NCBI GenBank assembly: GCA_026770025.1
Contig: JAMXDE010000004.1
Coordinates: 2,046,001-2,110,000, forward strand
Origin: Craspedostauros australis
Taxonomy: Eukaryota; Bacillariophyta; Bacillariophyceae; Mastogloiales; Achnanthaceae
DNA: 64,000 nt
Direction: 5' to 3'
Of the stretch, positions 41,046-53,699 are shown one piece after another. The translations under genes were made by a program, and so were the position numbers. Position 1 is the stretch's first letter. Every line of letters begins with the position of its first letter. The notes under the pieces were generated by a model. It worked only from the letters and a program-made list of their open reading frames with translations. It did no database searches and was not told the origin of the DNA.

Positions 41046-44000
41046 ATTCGAAGCCATTGTGAATGGGTCGGATTGGATTGAGTGTTGGCTGTATTGAAAA
41101 CGGTTGCATATATAAACTCACCGTAATGGAGTAACTCCCGGCGGAACGAATATGATAGCTGAATCATGCCTGTGTAACCGTGCAAACGAAGCACACTTAA
41201 TGGTCCGATTTGAGCGCACAGGAACAGCCAACCACTACACTCCATCTTGAATTCGAAATATGTCTACGCGTTGTGTTGTTGCTGTTGCTGTTGCTGTTGC
41301 TGTGCCCGATTTGTTGGTTTGGTGTCTGCAAAGCCAGCGCGGTTGCTGGAATCTCCGAGCATCGCATTCGCAACTATTTTAACCGCTGCCGTTCCCACTT
41401 CGGCCTTCTCTTCAGATCACAAGACAACGATTGAAGGCTTTCACTCCATTGTTTATCGCGCGGAGCGGATTTAATATTCCTTCAACCTGCTGAGAAATGA
41501 AGGTTTGAACACCATTGGCCCTGATGGCTTTCGCTTGTGCATGCGGAACTGTTGCTCTGCTGCTGGAATGCATCGTGCCATTGCTGATAGCATTATTGCT
41601 GATGCTGCTGATATTGTTGATGTTGTTGTTGATGAGGAAAGGCTTGGTTGGATGCCGATGGTGACAACACTCTGCCAAACTCCGACATCTTGGAAAGATC
41701 AGTGAGAGTTTGCCACGCTTTGAGATCTCTCTGTGCAACAGCTCGAATGAGGAGCAATACAAGAGCAACCGAAGAAAACAGTTGTGGTGATGAAAAGCTG
41801 GATGAATTCCTGAATGAGACAACAGTCTCACGAGACACAATTTCGCAATCGGAAAGGCAAACATCACATTGAGCAAGCTCGTGTACGTATTACTTTTCGT
41901 CAATTCAATTCGTGTTCATCACAAGTATTGAGCAAGGCGTCATCGTTAAGCATAGATACCCCAATAGAAACGGGAGAATACATCGTAATATTCGATGGTC
42001 TAGAGAGTGAAATGGAGGTGAAGAATACGTGCGCCTACCATGCGTCTGCTGTGTCCAAGTCGACTTATGAAGTTCATCGGTTCCGAAACGGACGCATCCA
42101 ACGATCATTGCAATTGTGTACTCAAAGCTGCAACGCAATCTATGAAACGGCATTGTCTACATAAATTCTGTTCGCACGAAAATACGTTCACCGACAAATG
42201 CAGAAGACGACTCTCCTCATGTATCACTCCCGTTGGAAAATCGATTCACGCGAACGTTTGTATTGTTTCTTTTTTCGAGTACAAGAACAAACATCTGAAT
42301 TCATACCACAAGTGTATTCATACCACATTATGAGACCATGAACATCGCTAGTGAAAGAGAAGGACCTTCCTCAGCGATGACGAGACGATGACTAGAAAAG
42401 GCAGTTAGGAGATTGTTGCTCTATCGCCACAATTGTCTACCGGTGTTGAGAATAGGTACTTTCTTGGTTTCTGACCTTCCTGCCAATACAAGTTGTCAAA
42501 GAAATGGACTAAAAATACTATTCTTAGCTCTGCAGATATGATTTCGTAATTTCTCATTTTGAACTTGAGTTTTGGATTCGAGTTGCTCAAGCTGTCTTCA
42601 AAGCGGCCGCAGTCGCTCACAACTTGCGAGAACAGAGCACCACCAACTAAAGCTGTTCACTTGGCCTACTAGAGTTGTGAAAAGAGCAATGTTCGAATGG
42701 ATGTGTCACTACATTTCGCAAGCATACTGAATTCAATCTGGAGTCGAGCTACGTAAAGGTTGACTCAAGAGTCAAGCACCACTCCAATACGGATAAAAAT
42801 AGCCGAGTTGTGGTGCTTTCGCAACGAAACCGCTTCGTCAATGTGCCGGAGCAACCACGAAGATACCATGTCCTGCGTGGGCGGATTTTTTCCATCACAA
42901 AACCTGGTGTATTGGAGCCACAATAGTTGAATCAAGAGTGCAACGAAACGTAGAAGAGGAAGCCCCTCACAATTGCGAATCAACATGGTTACCAAGCGGG
43001 GAAGACATTCAAGTTTACGTCGACAACCCGGCTCTGTCAGTCAAAGCCCTGGAACCGACAATTCGGAAGAACCGATGTGATGGCTTCATTGCACCACTAC
43101 GTTCTTCTAACAATCCATGAGCACATAAGAGACCCCGTGGGTGCAAGCAAAACACCAACAGAAGTATGCACGAAGGCGAGAGGTGACAAGATGGCATTTG
43201 TCCAACCAGGCAGCACAAGCCAAGAATCAAGTACACGGTTATCAAAGTCTTGTGCCCACATCGATCGCTGGAACGCGGATGCAATTTTGGTGTTTCGAAC
43301 GCGCGAAGGACCGCGATTCCATCACATTTGTGAATAGAAAGGGAATGTTTGATTGTATGTTGCGCCTCCGGATCTCTACGACTCCTTTCTTAAACTTGAG
43401 TCGGCAAATGACTCGACGTGGCTCATTTGTGATTACTCTCCCCATCATACATCCCATTTCAAAGGTCCTGTCAATACTTGGTCGGAATCAGCATAGCCAT
43501 ACTACTATGAGAACACATTCCATCAGGTTGCTGACACAGTCGAAGAATTTTCCAAACAATACAAACCAGTTCTCATTAAAAACGCCACTTCTTGTGTCTA
43601 CTCTCATCTTCGCATATCTTCAACCATGTGGTTCTCGTCATGACGTTGTCATCATCTTAACGTGTTGATGATGTTGAATGTACGTGATTGTTGACGACCT
43701 GAGTTACAGGCGCTAAGATGGTCAGATTGTCCTTTCAGGAATGAGATGATAGTTGGATGAATGACGTCACGCAAACAAGAGATGCAGTCTCCAAGAAGCC
43801 AACAAGCAGACGGGTTCCTTTTAGAGCAGGTGGTGTTCAATCAATGGCAAGCATGTGCGCATGGGCGCCAACCAAATCATCTCTTTTTCGCTGCCAGGTG
43901 GAAACGAAGCACATTGCGCTTTTCTGTATTGCAATACAAGGCAAGAGGTATAAAGTAGTTGCTTTTCTTGATTCATATGGATCCGATCTCTGTTGACTCA

Positions 44001-46000
44001 TCCTTCATTGCTCACGCCTGTTGGAAATGAAGTTCCAAGCAATCCTTGTAGAACACGATTCTGTACATTGGAACCGGAAATACAATATTGAATGAATTCT
44101 GTGCTCTAAAGGAGATTCAACAGAATTCAAGAAAGGAGATTGAAAAGGTATTTTGTTGTTGGTTGCGACATCGATCCTTGCTTTGCACTTCGAGTCCATT
44201 CCCACGTGCAACTGTTCAGACTTTCGGGCGAACGTCTGGTATGACTGAAAAAGATAGATTGTCGCCAGAGGTGACTCCCTTCGGATGAGCAATAGATTCA
44301 AGTTGGCGCTATGGTGTCACAAAGATCTTGGGGAAGCATGTTTCGAAGTCGAACTTTCGAATCGCTACAATACAATCCCGTCGAACAAGGATTCAACGGC
44401 AAATGCTATCGCTCCTCATTTTTCCTCCAAGTTGTTGGAAAAGTCTACCATGCCATGAATGGAGTGGCCCAGAACAACCTAGTTTTATTTAATTCTGAAG
44501 GCTCTTTTGTCGTCAAAGACCGATCCCGTTGCTTGGAGTACATGTCAAGTTGTAATGACCCACATCAAGTCGGCAAGAAGCAAAGACGTGTGTATCGGTC
44601 ATAGTTTCCGTAGTTGAACAAGGTTCCTCTGTGTCGGTGAACCAGTCCCATCATTTCGTACGTGGTGCAACAAATCAAACTTGGAACGAGAAACTCCCAA
44701 GCCCATACGGAAAATCTGCTAGGTCCGCGCAACCAACTTGTTCCTCGACAAATACAACAAGGATTGACAGTGAATAGCAAAGAAAATCCAATAGTTGGGA
44801 CCAAGTGGCAGGAACTATGAACATAACACTTTGAAGATTCCAAAAGTCGAATGTCTCGGTTTGTGGTCGTAAAGATTATTTTGTTCAAGCACAGGGAGGG
44901 AGGCATCACTGTTGCTGCATTCCGTTTTGCTTGGCCGAAGCTAAGATGTGATACAATGAATTGTTTGCAAGAGATCGTATGTTTGGTTGTGTGTAATGCC
45001 CTACTCCTCCATCGACTTGACTGCGTTGTATGTCTTGTTGGTTGTTTGCTTCGTGCTCTGCAAGGAGGAACATACGTGGAACCCTTTGACACTTTGTGAG
45101 GAACAAGGACGGAAACAAGTTAACATTGCTGCTGTCGGTATCCTTGGTGTTCTCTTGTATTGAGCGCGATTTATGTGTATTGCGACGAATCGTTGGGATG
45201 GAGGGCTCAGAAACTGAGAAAATTGTTGGTCAGGCTTGAACCTTCATTCGAGAAAAGTACGCACTCCAACATTCGTTGTGCAAGGATGCTAGCCCAACCG
45301 GAAGCCAACTTGTTGAAATCATTTTGTTGCCTTCCGACATCCGAATATCCATTGGCTAAGAACAACAATCAACGACGCCATTCAACAGCCCTGCTGCGTG
45401 CTAGAGGAATTTCGTATCAGTGGAATCCTTGTTGTCTTGCAACTTTTCAGCACATCGTGTTTCCGTCGGGAACATTCGTTGTATTCGCCACGAGTGAGAA
45501 CAATCGGAAAACCGTCATCGCTCTTGATTGCGGCAGAAAGTGTAGGAGTTTCAGGTTCAGTCGGAGGCGAGCGCACACGATCATATTGCTGGAGTCAATC
45601 GAGCGATGTCAAGAATCAATGTATCGCTTCCCGAAGTAGCCACGATGATGCATTCAACAAGAGTACGCTGAGATCCTTTGGCTTCTCGGCAGTCCGTAGA
45701 AAATGTGCACGCAGCATTTTTCGTTTGTGCAACATCAAAGCCGAGGACTCATTCGATGATCAACTTTTTCAGCTGATTCAGATGGTGCGTAGTATGAATC
45801 TATGGGAATGTCATCACACGTTTGTTTGGCCCGTGTCGTCCGATGATTCAAATTGAAATTAGATTTTTCTTGTTGATTATTGTGGTTTGTATTGTTGATT
45901 TACTTTTTATCGCGATGGTTTGTTTGTATTAGCCGATGATGCAAGTCTTTAAGTACATTCGGTAGTAGTGTATGGAATTGATGGATGTATTGTTGCGCCG
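41046..46000. other. 5 kb gene-poor, AT-richer stretch with coding-like remnants
   Basis: Noticeably richer in A and T than its flanks. A GCTGTT run lies at 41276-41302, and TGTTGATGTTGTTGTTGATG-type sequence at 41600-41636. From about 42,900 to 45,860 short plus-strand pieces have protein-like composition (around 42938-43120 and 45398-45856), but none continues into a gene I recognise. I see no reverse transcriptase, integrase, transposase or terminal repeat. It may be a broken gene or a broken old element of unknown family. Confidence 0.4.
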
Positions 46001-46982
46001 CTACTGCTGCCTGTTACCTAAGGTGCTGATGACACGGAACTGGACCATCGGGTTGCGCCAGTCGTAGTTCTGGGTGTTTGGGAGGGTGTTGGTGGGAACA
46101 TCAGACTGGATGCCGCGGTGGATGTGAACGAAGCCCTCGCCGTTGCCATCAGCGTTGTTTCCGGCTGGACAGGCTGGTCCTGGGATGGAATCACACTGCT
46201 GGTTGTTGACCTCGGTACCGGAATCGTATCCAACTCCGCGGAACATGTCACCTGGCCTGATCTTGGCACCGTTCAAGGCGACGAAGGTGCAATTGGCGAT
46301 GGAATTGAATTGGAGATCGCCTGAATGTATCATGTCATCGGATGCGAGAATGGAGCAATGGAGGCAGAATAGTGTGAGAGATGTGTTGCGATGCGATGTC
46401 ATACGCTGGCTCAACAGCGACAACAGCGACAATGGCGAAGAAGCCACCGGCAGTACACATGCAAGTCCGCACGCACGCGCGCGTATTCATTCATTAGGGG
46501 ATTCTTATCTATCTCATAACTTATCAATCGTTGGTGTTGACCGCCATGGTGGCGATGGTGACGTAGTAGCCAGCTGGGACGGTGACTGGGATATCGAGGC
46601 TGCCGCCTGGTCCGATTGGGCCTGGCACGGCCATGGCGGTGGCGACGCCTGGCTTGCCATTGTATGCGGTGACCAAAGCAGATGGATCTCCGTTCTCGGC
46701 AAGGGTGCCCAATGCATCGCTGGCGGGCACGCCCAAGGTGAAGAGAGGACCGGCGGCACGGGTGTGGACCATGACGAAGAGGCCGCTGAACGGTTGGCGG
46801 AAGGCCAGGTTGGTGACGCGGACATTGAGGAACTGTGGCCCATCCGGGCTGCTGCCGGCCTTGAGTCGGCGAGTGGCCTTGAGGATGTCAAAGTCATCGA
46901 CCTTTTCGTTGTCGGAGTTGTTGGCGAGGAGGGTCGTGGCGGAGGTCACGAGGAGAGCGAGGGTGCTGGTCTTGAACATCAT
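46001..46982 (-). CDS. Secreted Spondin_N-domain protein (two coding segments, odd junction)
   Basis: The segment 46524-46982 starts MMFKTSTLALLVTSATTLLA (signal peptide). An acidic propeptide-like region with a dibasic RR follows, then a Spondin_N domain: VRVTNLAFRQPFSGLFVMVH, GPLFTLGVPAS, LAENGDPSAL, then VTIATMAVNTND and a stop. The segment 46001-46320 carries the expected remainder: CTFVALNGAKIRPGDMF, GVGYDSGTE, CDSIPGPAC, NGEGFVHIHRG, and the strand NPMVQFRVI. The domain is that of extracellular matrix F-spondin and of many algal secreted proteins, so a surface or adhesion role is likely. A good acceptor (ATTCAG) precedes the second segment, but every GT before the stop of the first is in the wrong phase. 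Either an unusual splice, a small lesion, or two adjacent genes. Confidence 0.75.
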
Positions 46983-47374
46983 GTTGTAGCTTGATTGGTT
47001 GATTGGTTGGGTAGTCGGCTGATTTTGTGAGTTGCTTTGTGAGTTGCATTGCGAGTTGTGCGGTTGCTGATTTTGTGAGGAGATGACGGATGGAAGTGAA
47101 TTCGGGGATGCCTTCGAACTCGCAAAGTGATGACCATGGAGACGGGGCACCGGCTGGGCATGGAGAGGATCGTGCGACTACGACTATGAATGGTACTGAC
47201 ATGTGTGATACTTCTCTCTATCTCTTGTGTTTTGCCAATTTGTGACTGCATGGGACTAGCTCCATATCCGTACTCCACTATCTCATGGCAAACATAATAG
47301 CACACACACACACACACTATTTCATTATATTTGCAATACATGGTTACACTCTTCGTTGATTTCGTCTTCGAAGT
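46983..47374. other. Intergenic region between two minus-strand genes
   Basis: About 390 bp. Contains a short AC microsatellite (47305-47320) just downstream of the NAD(P)-binding gene's 3' side, and TTGATTGGTTGATTGGTTGG repeats next to the Spondin_N start. No gene seen. Confidence 0.55.
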
Positions 47375-48139
47375 CTACGGTTCAGAACCAATGACAACTG
47401 CTGCTCGATGCCTCGTTGGCTCCAACGCTTCTGTCACCATGTACCGTGCAACGTCCAGCTTGGCCATGTCCATACCCAACGCATCCTTCCCCTTCTCTTT
47501 TTGGAGGAACCATTTCCCAGATGGTTTGCATTCCTCACCGATGCCAACAGGACGAACCAACAGGAAATCAATATCCTTTTCGTCCGTGCTACGGTACGCT
47601 CGCTCCATCTGCGTGAGATCTCGGACCGCGGTCTTCGTGTTGGTTCGGAACATCAAGCCCAGAATCTTCCCTCCAAAATGGAATTCCAACGGAGGCCAAT
47701 CCTCCTCGATGCCGACAGACGTGATAACGACGGCCCGAGTGATTCCATGTTGTTTCATGGACCGGATCACCATTTGATTTCCAGGGTAGGACACCCATCC
47801 TTTCTTCAACGACTTGTCGAAGAATCCGGGCTGTCGGTTGCCCAGGCACGAAATCACTGAATGCGCGCCCTCGAAATGGGCCGGGAGGTCTGCGTCGTCC
47901 CATTTATCGACGGCGACAAGGTTCAGGCGCTTCTTCTGCTCGTCTGAGAATATGTGTGGCTCCGGACAACCACATTCCCAATTCGTTTCTTCCAGCAGCT
48001 TCTTGGGATGTTGTGTCAGCACTGTTACTGATCCGATGGAGGGCTGCTCCAACAATACCTGGACGACGTGACGTCCGACGTCAGAAAGGCCACCGATGCC
48101 GTACAGGACCACGAGCTTCTTGATTGGAGCCGACATCAT
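47375..48139 (-). CDS. NmrA/atypical SDR-like NAD(P)-binding protein
   Basis: 254 residues, one exon. Rossmann-type N-terminus KLVVLYGIGGLSDVGRHVV (about 8-26), followed by a second strand (VTVLTQHPKK), then HSVISCLGNRQPG where atypical SDRs carry the cofactor-side strand. ITRAVVITSVGIEEDWPP and DFLLVRPVGIGEECKP match the SSVG and RPxGL elements of NAD(P)-binding PF13460-type proteins. Ends with a helix pair (DVARYMVTEAL) typical of these proteins. It lacks the classical YxxxK pair, so it is more likely a redox-sensing or isomerase/reductase-like member than a standard dehydrogenase. No targeting peptide is visible at this start. Head-to-head with the receptor gene 2 kb away. Confidence 0.8.
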   Translation of the reverse strand: MMSAPIKKLVVLYGIGGLSDVGRHVVQVLLEQPSIGSVTVLTQHPKKLLEETNWECGCPEPHIFSDEQKKRLNLVAVDKWDDADLPAHFEGAHSVISCLGNRQPGFFDKSLKKGWVSYPGNQMVIRSMKQHGITRAVVITSVGIEEDWPPLEFHFGGKILGLMFRTNTKTAVRDLTQMERAYRSTDEKDIDFLLVRPVGIGEECKPSGKWFLQKEKGKDALGMDMAKLDVARYMVTEALEPTRHRAAVVIGSEP

Positions 48140-50149
48140 TCCGGAGGCTGTCAGGAAGATCTGGGGTATTCGAGGGGTCGAAGATGGCGGCTGGTGCTAC
48201 TGCTCTTTTTCCTGTTGCGATACTGTTCCAGCGCCTTTTATGAGCACTCGTTCTTTGGCTTTTTGGTGCGTTGGATCGTGAAGAGGTTCGAACCTTTTGG
48301 GATTGATCGAGTTCAACCCCGCCATCAGACTTGGCGACGGAACTTCTCCTGCTGCGTGCGGACCAGGCGCTCACATGGAGGCCTTGGATAGAGTAGGTAG
48401 GTCGTCTCACCATACGAATACCATGCTCTGCGCAGAATCCAACACGCTCGCGATCATGGTCTTCGCGTCTCTCGTCTTGGTCGAAGTTGGCTCCAATTTG
48501 TTGCTCGGTTTGTGCGATCCAGAAATCTTCCAAGAACACAGAGCTTGAGTCCCACAGAACACGATGGAACAATCGCATCACTTCTCGCATGGTGTTCGTC
48601 AATTATGTCCGTTAGTTGGATTATTACGAACATCCGAGGCGTGAGCGGGCAACACGACCCATTTTGAGAACCATACATACGGTATATCACAGCGGCTGCG
48701 CCAGTGGAACAATTGAGGTTCGCGAGGACTCGCGTGGCGAGACTGCCAGCTCCGTTCCAACGAGGAGGAATGGCTCGAAGGGTCACGACCGGTTCAGTAC
48801 GTCCATGCCGGAACACCTGTGGAATCACTGGTCCTTCGGAAGCGTGGATGGGGGAGATCAACGCCATTTTCGTTCTACCCTTGCTTTGATCGTTGTACGT
48901 CTAGTCGTAGTCGTACCTGTCCTGGGGCCCTACAATAGATCCATACTCGTGTATCAACACTGCATTGCGCACAACGAATTGAAGAATTCAAGGAGCTCGT
49001 CCGCCGAAGGAACAGGAAGAAGAAGCAAGCGCGCAAGGTGGCAGCATTTCTCCCCGGCGGAAGAAAAGCGAAACGTAAAATGACAAAGTCACGATAATCA
49101 CATTGGTCTTTGTCTCAACATTGAAATGACCGGCGACATAAAAAGACGGCCACCTCCCGTACGAGGGACCAACACCTCGCAGAACATGATGCGACCAGGA
49201 CATGACATAAAGAACACACGCACAACCATTTCATGTGTATTCAATACTTAACCTTCACAGATAGGACTGAGCGAGTAGTTGCGATTCGACCAAAGTATCA
49301 ACGAGTCCAGCTTGCAGAAGGTTGTGGCTGCTTGCGAATTCTGCAACCGAGAGACATGGTTGCGACATGACAAAGACGCATAAGAATGACAAAGGCAATA
49401 AATGGGGGGGAGAGCAAAGAGCGCCCGAACCTTGCCAGTGTGGTATTTCGTGAAACGACAAAAGGCCCAAAGTGTGAAGGGAGAAAGAAAAAGAAGCAAC
49501 GCCAAACAACATGGCAAACAAGACGCAAACAACACTTCAAGACGCAGTGCGTGTTGTCTTCTTCGTTGGCGGCCAACGTTGTCGTTGTCGTTGTCGTTGT
49601 GCACAAAAAAATCGTCATCGACAGGCAGCAAAGGGACAAGGCCAGCGAGAGAGAGAGAGAGAGAGGGTGAAACAAGAAACAACACAACCAAGACCACTCA
49701 AGACCACAATCTCATCTCACCCATCAAACCGTTCACCTCTACCTCTATCTCGTATCCGTCTCTGTTGCTCTCCCTTGGCCCGCAGGCTCACCATCGCCCT
49801 TGCTCTCGGCTCCACCCCTCTCTGGTGCCGTCGCCATTGCCATTGCCGTTGCGGCGCCGTTGCTATTACCGTCATCCATCGTCTGCTCGTGGAAGCTCCA
49901 GCTCCGAGTGCTCGCAAGGAAACACCTTTACTCGCAAGCGACCGCGAACTTGACCGCCCAGAAACGCGGCAGCGCGCAACAACCAACACCACCCAAGAAC
50001 AAGTGTAAACAACTACCACGAAAACAGCCAACAACCGGCGAAAACCAACAGGAGAACTCCAAAGTACTAGTAAAAACCACACGAACAGCTCGCTCTCTGT
50101 CAGAAGCCAGCATTCTGAGCAAAGTCATCGGCCGCATTGGTGCGCGAAG
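48140..50149. other. 2 kb head-to-head intergenic region
   Basis: Separates the NAD(P)-binding gene (-) from the receptor gene (+). A GA microsatellite lies at 49646-49666 and a GTTGTC run at 49577-49602. A minus-strand piece (48681-48867) starts MALISPIHASEG, has protein-like composition and ends at a GTATGT donor. It could be a leading exon, but no partner was found. Confidence 0.45.
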
Positions 50150-53100
50150 ATGAATTCCAGTCCAACCATGCTGCTGAATGCCGAAGATGACCGCGGCGCA
50201 GCCCACGCTCCGTGGGCCAACACCAACGATCATGCTAATCCCAGCATCACCAACCGCAACATGTGCGGAAGCAAGGACGTCCTTCAGAACGCCCCTCGAG
50301 GAACGAAGGAAGGCGCCTCTTTGCAGCAGCATTCCCACTGGCACGGCCGAGAGGGAAGAACCACCAAGAGACGGCAACAGGGCCTGCGCATTCCGCATCA
50401 GTTGGCCGTCATCGCCCTGTGGTGCTGCTGCTCCCTCCTTCTCTCCGCCACTCCGGCGCGCGCTGCGATACCATGCACGAACGACAAGGAGTGCAAGGAG
50501 TGGATTGGTTCCAACAGCGTTTGTCTCGTTTCCACCCAAACCTGCTCGAACCACTTCGCGAGCGGCTGCCTGCACTCGCATGATCCCGAGAAGTATCCCA
50601 AGCGCATGTGCAACAGCAACGACGAGCGGGCAGGCAGCCTCAAGGACGGTAGCTGCATCGCAGACAATGGCTTCAACTACACCGAGATCCGCATCCACCA
50701 CAGCAACTGGGAGGCCAGCATCTTTTACTCCTGGATGATGCAGATCTTCCTCAGCGAACGGCTGGGCGTTCCGGTCACGGTGGGCCTCGACGGTGATGTC
50801 AAGAACTCGTTCTACTCGCCGGCCAACACCTTGGAGTACTCTAGCGAAACGTACTCCTTCCCAGCCATGGAGGTTGCGAATCAAATCCACGATTGCCGTC
50901 TCCTATCGAAAGGCACCGCCAACAGCGACCCCGTCATACGAGACCTCATCCAGAAGACATCCGGTCCTGACCACTGCCTCCATGTCATGCCAGAGGTGTG
51001 GGGAGGCGTGGCGAAGCAAGTGCAGCTCGCGGTGCGGCAGGGAATCATCGATCCGGTCGAAGGCAATGGGCAGGTTGGCAAGGTCAGCTGGTACATCCCG
51101 ACGCACACGGCCGAAACCTACCCAGACTTCACCTCCTACCATGGGCTGACGGAAGGTCCGCTCGGATTCGCGGAGGCCGTCCAGGGCACCGACTCCAAAA
51201 GGCAGGAGCTGGCCTCCATCTTCAAACGCCCCACGACGTGGAAGGACTACTGCGCCGACGTATCGCCCAGCAATTGCGCGGAGCCTGACCTCGTGGCGCA
51301 ACGTGCCCCCGACGAAGACGAAGGCGGGCGGTACTTCCTGGAATCCGCCTTCACGGGACACTTCCGAGCAACCGACGACAACAACTGCACCCTCTCCGAC
51401 AAATGCACGGGTCACATCGCAGCTCCGCCATGCTCCTGGACATCCTTCATCGATGCCCAGCTGTACTGGAACAACGTCCCGCTTTCCTCCAACGGCGAGG
51501 AGCCAAATGGCTCCTACACCTACGGTCAGATGGTCGATATCTGGAAGGCGGCCAACGCCACCAAATCGCATGTCATGATGTGGTGGTGGACACCGGAGGG
51601 TAAGTCCATCGCGTCTTCGCGCGCGTGCTTGTTTGTTGCTTACTTGGCATCATGCGTTGCAATGCAATGCAATGCAATGCAATGCAACAGCACTAATACA
51701 CATGCTGATCTGATCGCTTCGCGGAAGCCCCGTTGTTGTACTGTCGTGTTCAACTGTAAAAATGCCGCACAAGTTCTTCCTCGTTCTTGCTCACATCCAC
51801 CACTCCTGCCAACCAATGCTGATATCCCAACAATCTGTTCTGCCCGAATGTTTCAAACCCCCAACTATACCTGTCACCGAATTTTGACAAACCACAACCA
51901 CCTACAGCTCTGGTCGAGACCTTCCGTGGCACCGGCTTTGGATTTCAGCAGATCTTGCTCCCCGACGCAACAGCAACGTGCAAACGAGCTCGCGTGACGC
52001 CTGGTGAACGCTGCTCGTCAGACGAAGTGGAACGTCGCGGGACCATCGAGGGGTCTTGCGATTCCGAGGCACACGCATTGCAAAAGGCCATCGCCACAAC
52101 GTTGGGCATCCGCACGCTGGCGACGCCCGTGGCAGACAGGTCGCCGGCCTACGAGTTCTTGCGCAGCTTCAGGATTGACAATCTGGACATGAACGAGATT
52201 TTGCACAACTGGATCGTCTTGCAGCAAGACCAGTACGGGCACGATGCTCGCCAGGCAGTCTGCGACTGGATTGTGGATAATCTGGAGACTCTGGACGACT
52301 TCATCCCGCTGGGATACCCTCGCGAATTGTCGCTGGAATCCACGTATGACCAAGGATACCTCGTCGCCGCACAAGTGATTGGCGGCGTTGCTGCTGCCTG
52401 CGTCGTTGCCATGGGCACGTTTATCTTCTACCGCCGACACACGCGGGTGATGGTGTTCGCGCAGGTCAACTTCATCCTGCTGCTGATCGCAGGACTATTC
52501 CTGGTGACAATCGCGGCCATCGTGTACGTCGTGGAACCGTCATCGTCCATCTGCATCGGTAGAGAATGGTTGGTCGCAGTCGGATACACGCTCGCGCTTG
52601 TCCCCCTGGTCGTCAAGTTCGCCGCGCTCAACCAGGTCGTCCAGTCCGCGCGGAAGATGAAACGAGTCAGGATTTCGGCGAAGGCCATGTTCTGCAGAGT
52701 CGCTGTGTTGGTAACGATCGTCATGATCTACCTCACGGTGTGGACCATCATGGATACACCGAGAAAGGTCGAGGAGCGCGAGCTTGTGGAGGAGGGCGGC
52801 GCGCAAGTTGTGTCCTCCCTGAAATGTGGATCCAACTCGTGGTTGTGGGAAGGACTCGCCTTGGGATGGCAAGGCTTCCTACTCCTCATGGCGACAGTGC
52901 TGGCGGTGCAAACGCGCAGCGTGCAGCAAGAATTCAACGAGTCGCGGTCGCTGGGAACCTTGGTGTACTCCCACTTCATGTTCATGGTCCTGCGGATCAT
53001 GGTGAACTTGCTGGAAAATCAGGGCACCATCGAGCCGAACGTAAGCTCCGCCACGATATCCTTCCTCCTGAGTTTCGACGTACTCTTTGCCATGTGCATC

Positions 53101-53511
53101 TACCTGGCTCCGAAGGTCATGGAAGCGCACAAGAAGCCAGAACCGTACCGACGGAAAGGGTCTTCATCCACGCCTCAAACGAACGCCAACAATGGAAACA
53201 CACACGGCTCTCGCCATTTCCGCCCATCAGGCGGGGAACGCCTCCGCGGCACTCTGCAAACATCGACCCACAAGAAGAAAGCTAAGTTTTCCAGTTGCTC
53301 GAGCACGCCAGGGCGACAGCAGGAATCACCGAACAAGGCGCAGACGTTCGAACCCTTCCACCAGAGCAAGCATAGCGGAGAAGATTCTGCATCCGATCCC
53401 AGCACAGAGGACCGCTTCGGGTCATCACTGGATGACGTAGTGGTCGGCGCGACAACGTCAACCGCCAAAATCGACGCCACAGCCTACAACATCCCACCGC
53501 CGACGGTGTAA
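50150..53511 (+). CDS. Class C GPCR-like 7TM receptor with binding-protein-like ectodomain
   Basis: Two exons, 50150-51599 and 51908-53511, giving 1017 residues (phase 1, GGAGG/GTAAGT to CTACAG/CTCT, restoring TPE-ALVETF). A hydrophobic segment (LAVIALWCCCSLLLSA, about 83-104) sits after an unusually long hydrophilic N-terminus and ends PARAA, a signal-peptidase-like site. A small cysteine-rich piece (CTNDKECKEW...CLVSTQTC) follows. Next a ligand-binding region resembling ABC-type betaine/choline-binding proteins (WEASIFYSWMMQIFLSERLG, MWWWTPE, GFGFQQILLP). Seven membrane helices span about 610-870, with VVKFAALNQVVQSARKM in the TM3 loop region as in GABA-B-like 7tm_3 proteins. The cytoplasmic tail is S/T/Q-rich. 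The ligand is unknown. Confidence 0.85.
51658..51687. repeat. TGCAA pentanucleotide microsatellite in an intron
   Basis: About six TGCAA units near the start of the receptor gene's intron (51600-51907). Confidence 0.85.
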
Positions 53512-53522
53512 TGGGTATCGTG

Positions 53523-53540
53523 CGAGTACCATGCTACTCG
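53523..53540. repeat. Small inverted repeat after the receptor stop codon
   Basis: CGAGTA at 53523-53528 and TACTCG at 53535-53540, loop CCATGC. It begins within 12 bases of the TAA stop, so it will lie in the mRNA 3' end. Confidence 0.6.
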
Positions 53541-53685
53541 TGCGATCGTACCAAACATCGATCGACCATTCCAGGATGCTGGTGTCACGAATAGACACAA
53601 TGCCGGCCGGAACAGCCCCCTGGAACGCATGAACCATGTACAATGCGCAACAGCATGTCAGAACGCGCTTGCGTCACGTTTCTAC

Positions 53686-53699
53686 GACTCGTACGAGTC
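53686..53699. repeat. Perfect 14 bp palindrome GACTCGTACGAGTC
   Basis: Self-complementary, between two convergent 3' ends. It shares the ACTCGT/ACGAGT core of hairpins at several other gene ends in the window. Confidence 0.7.

Noticed and set aside
46143-46994. 283-codon plus-strand frame
   Set aside because: Antisense of the Spondin_N gene, whose domain motifs are clear on the other strand.
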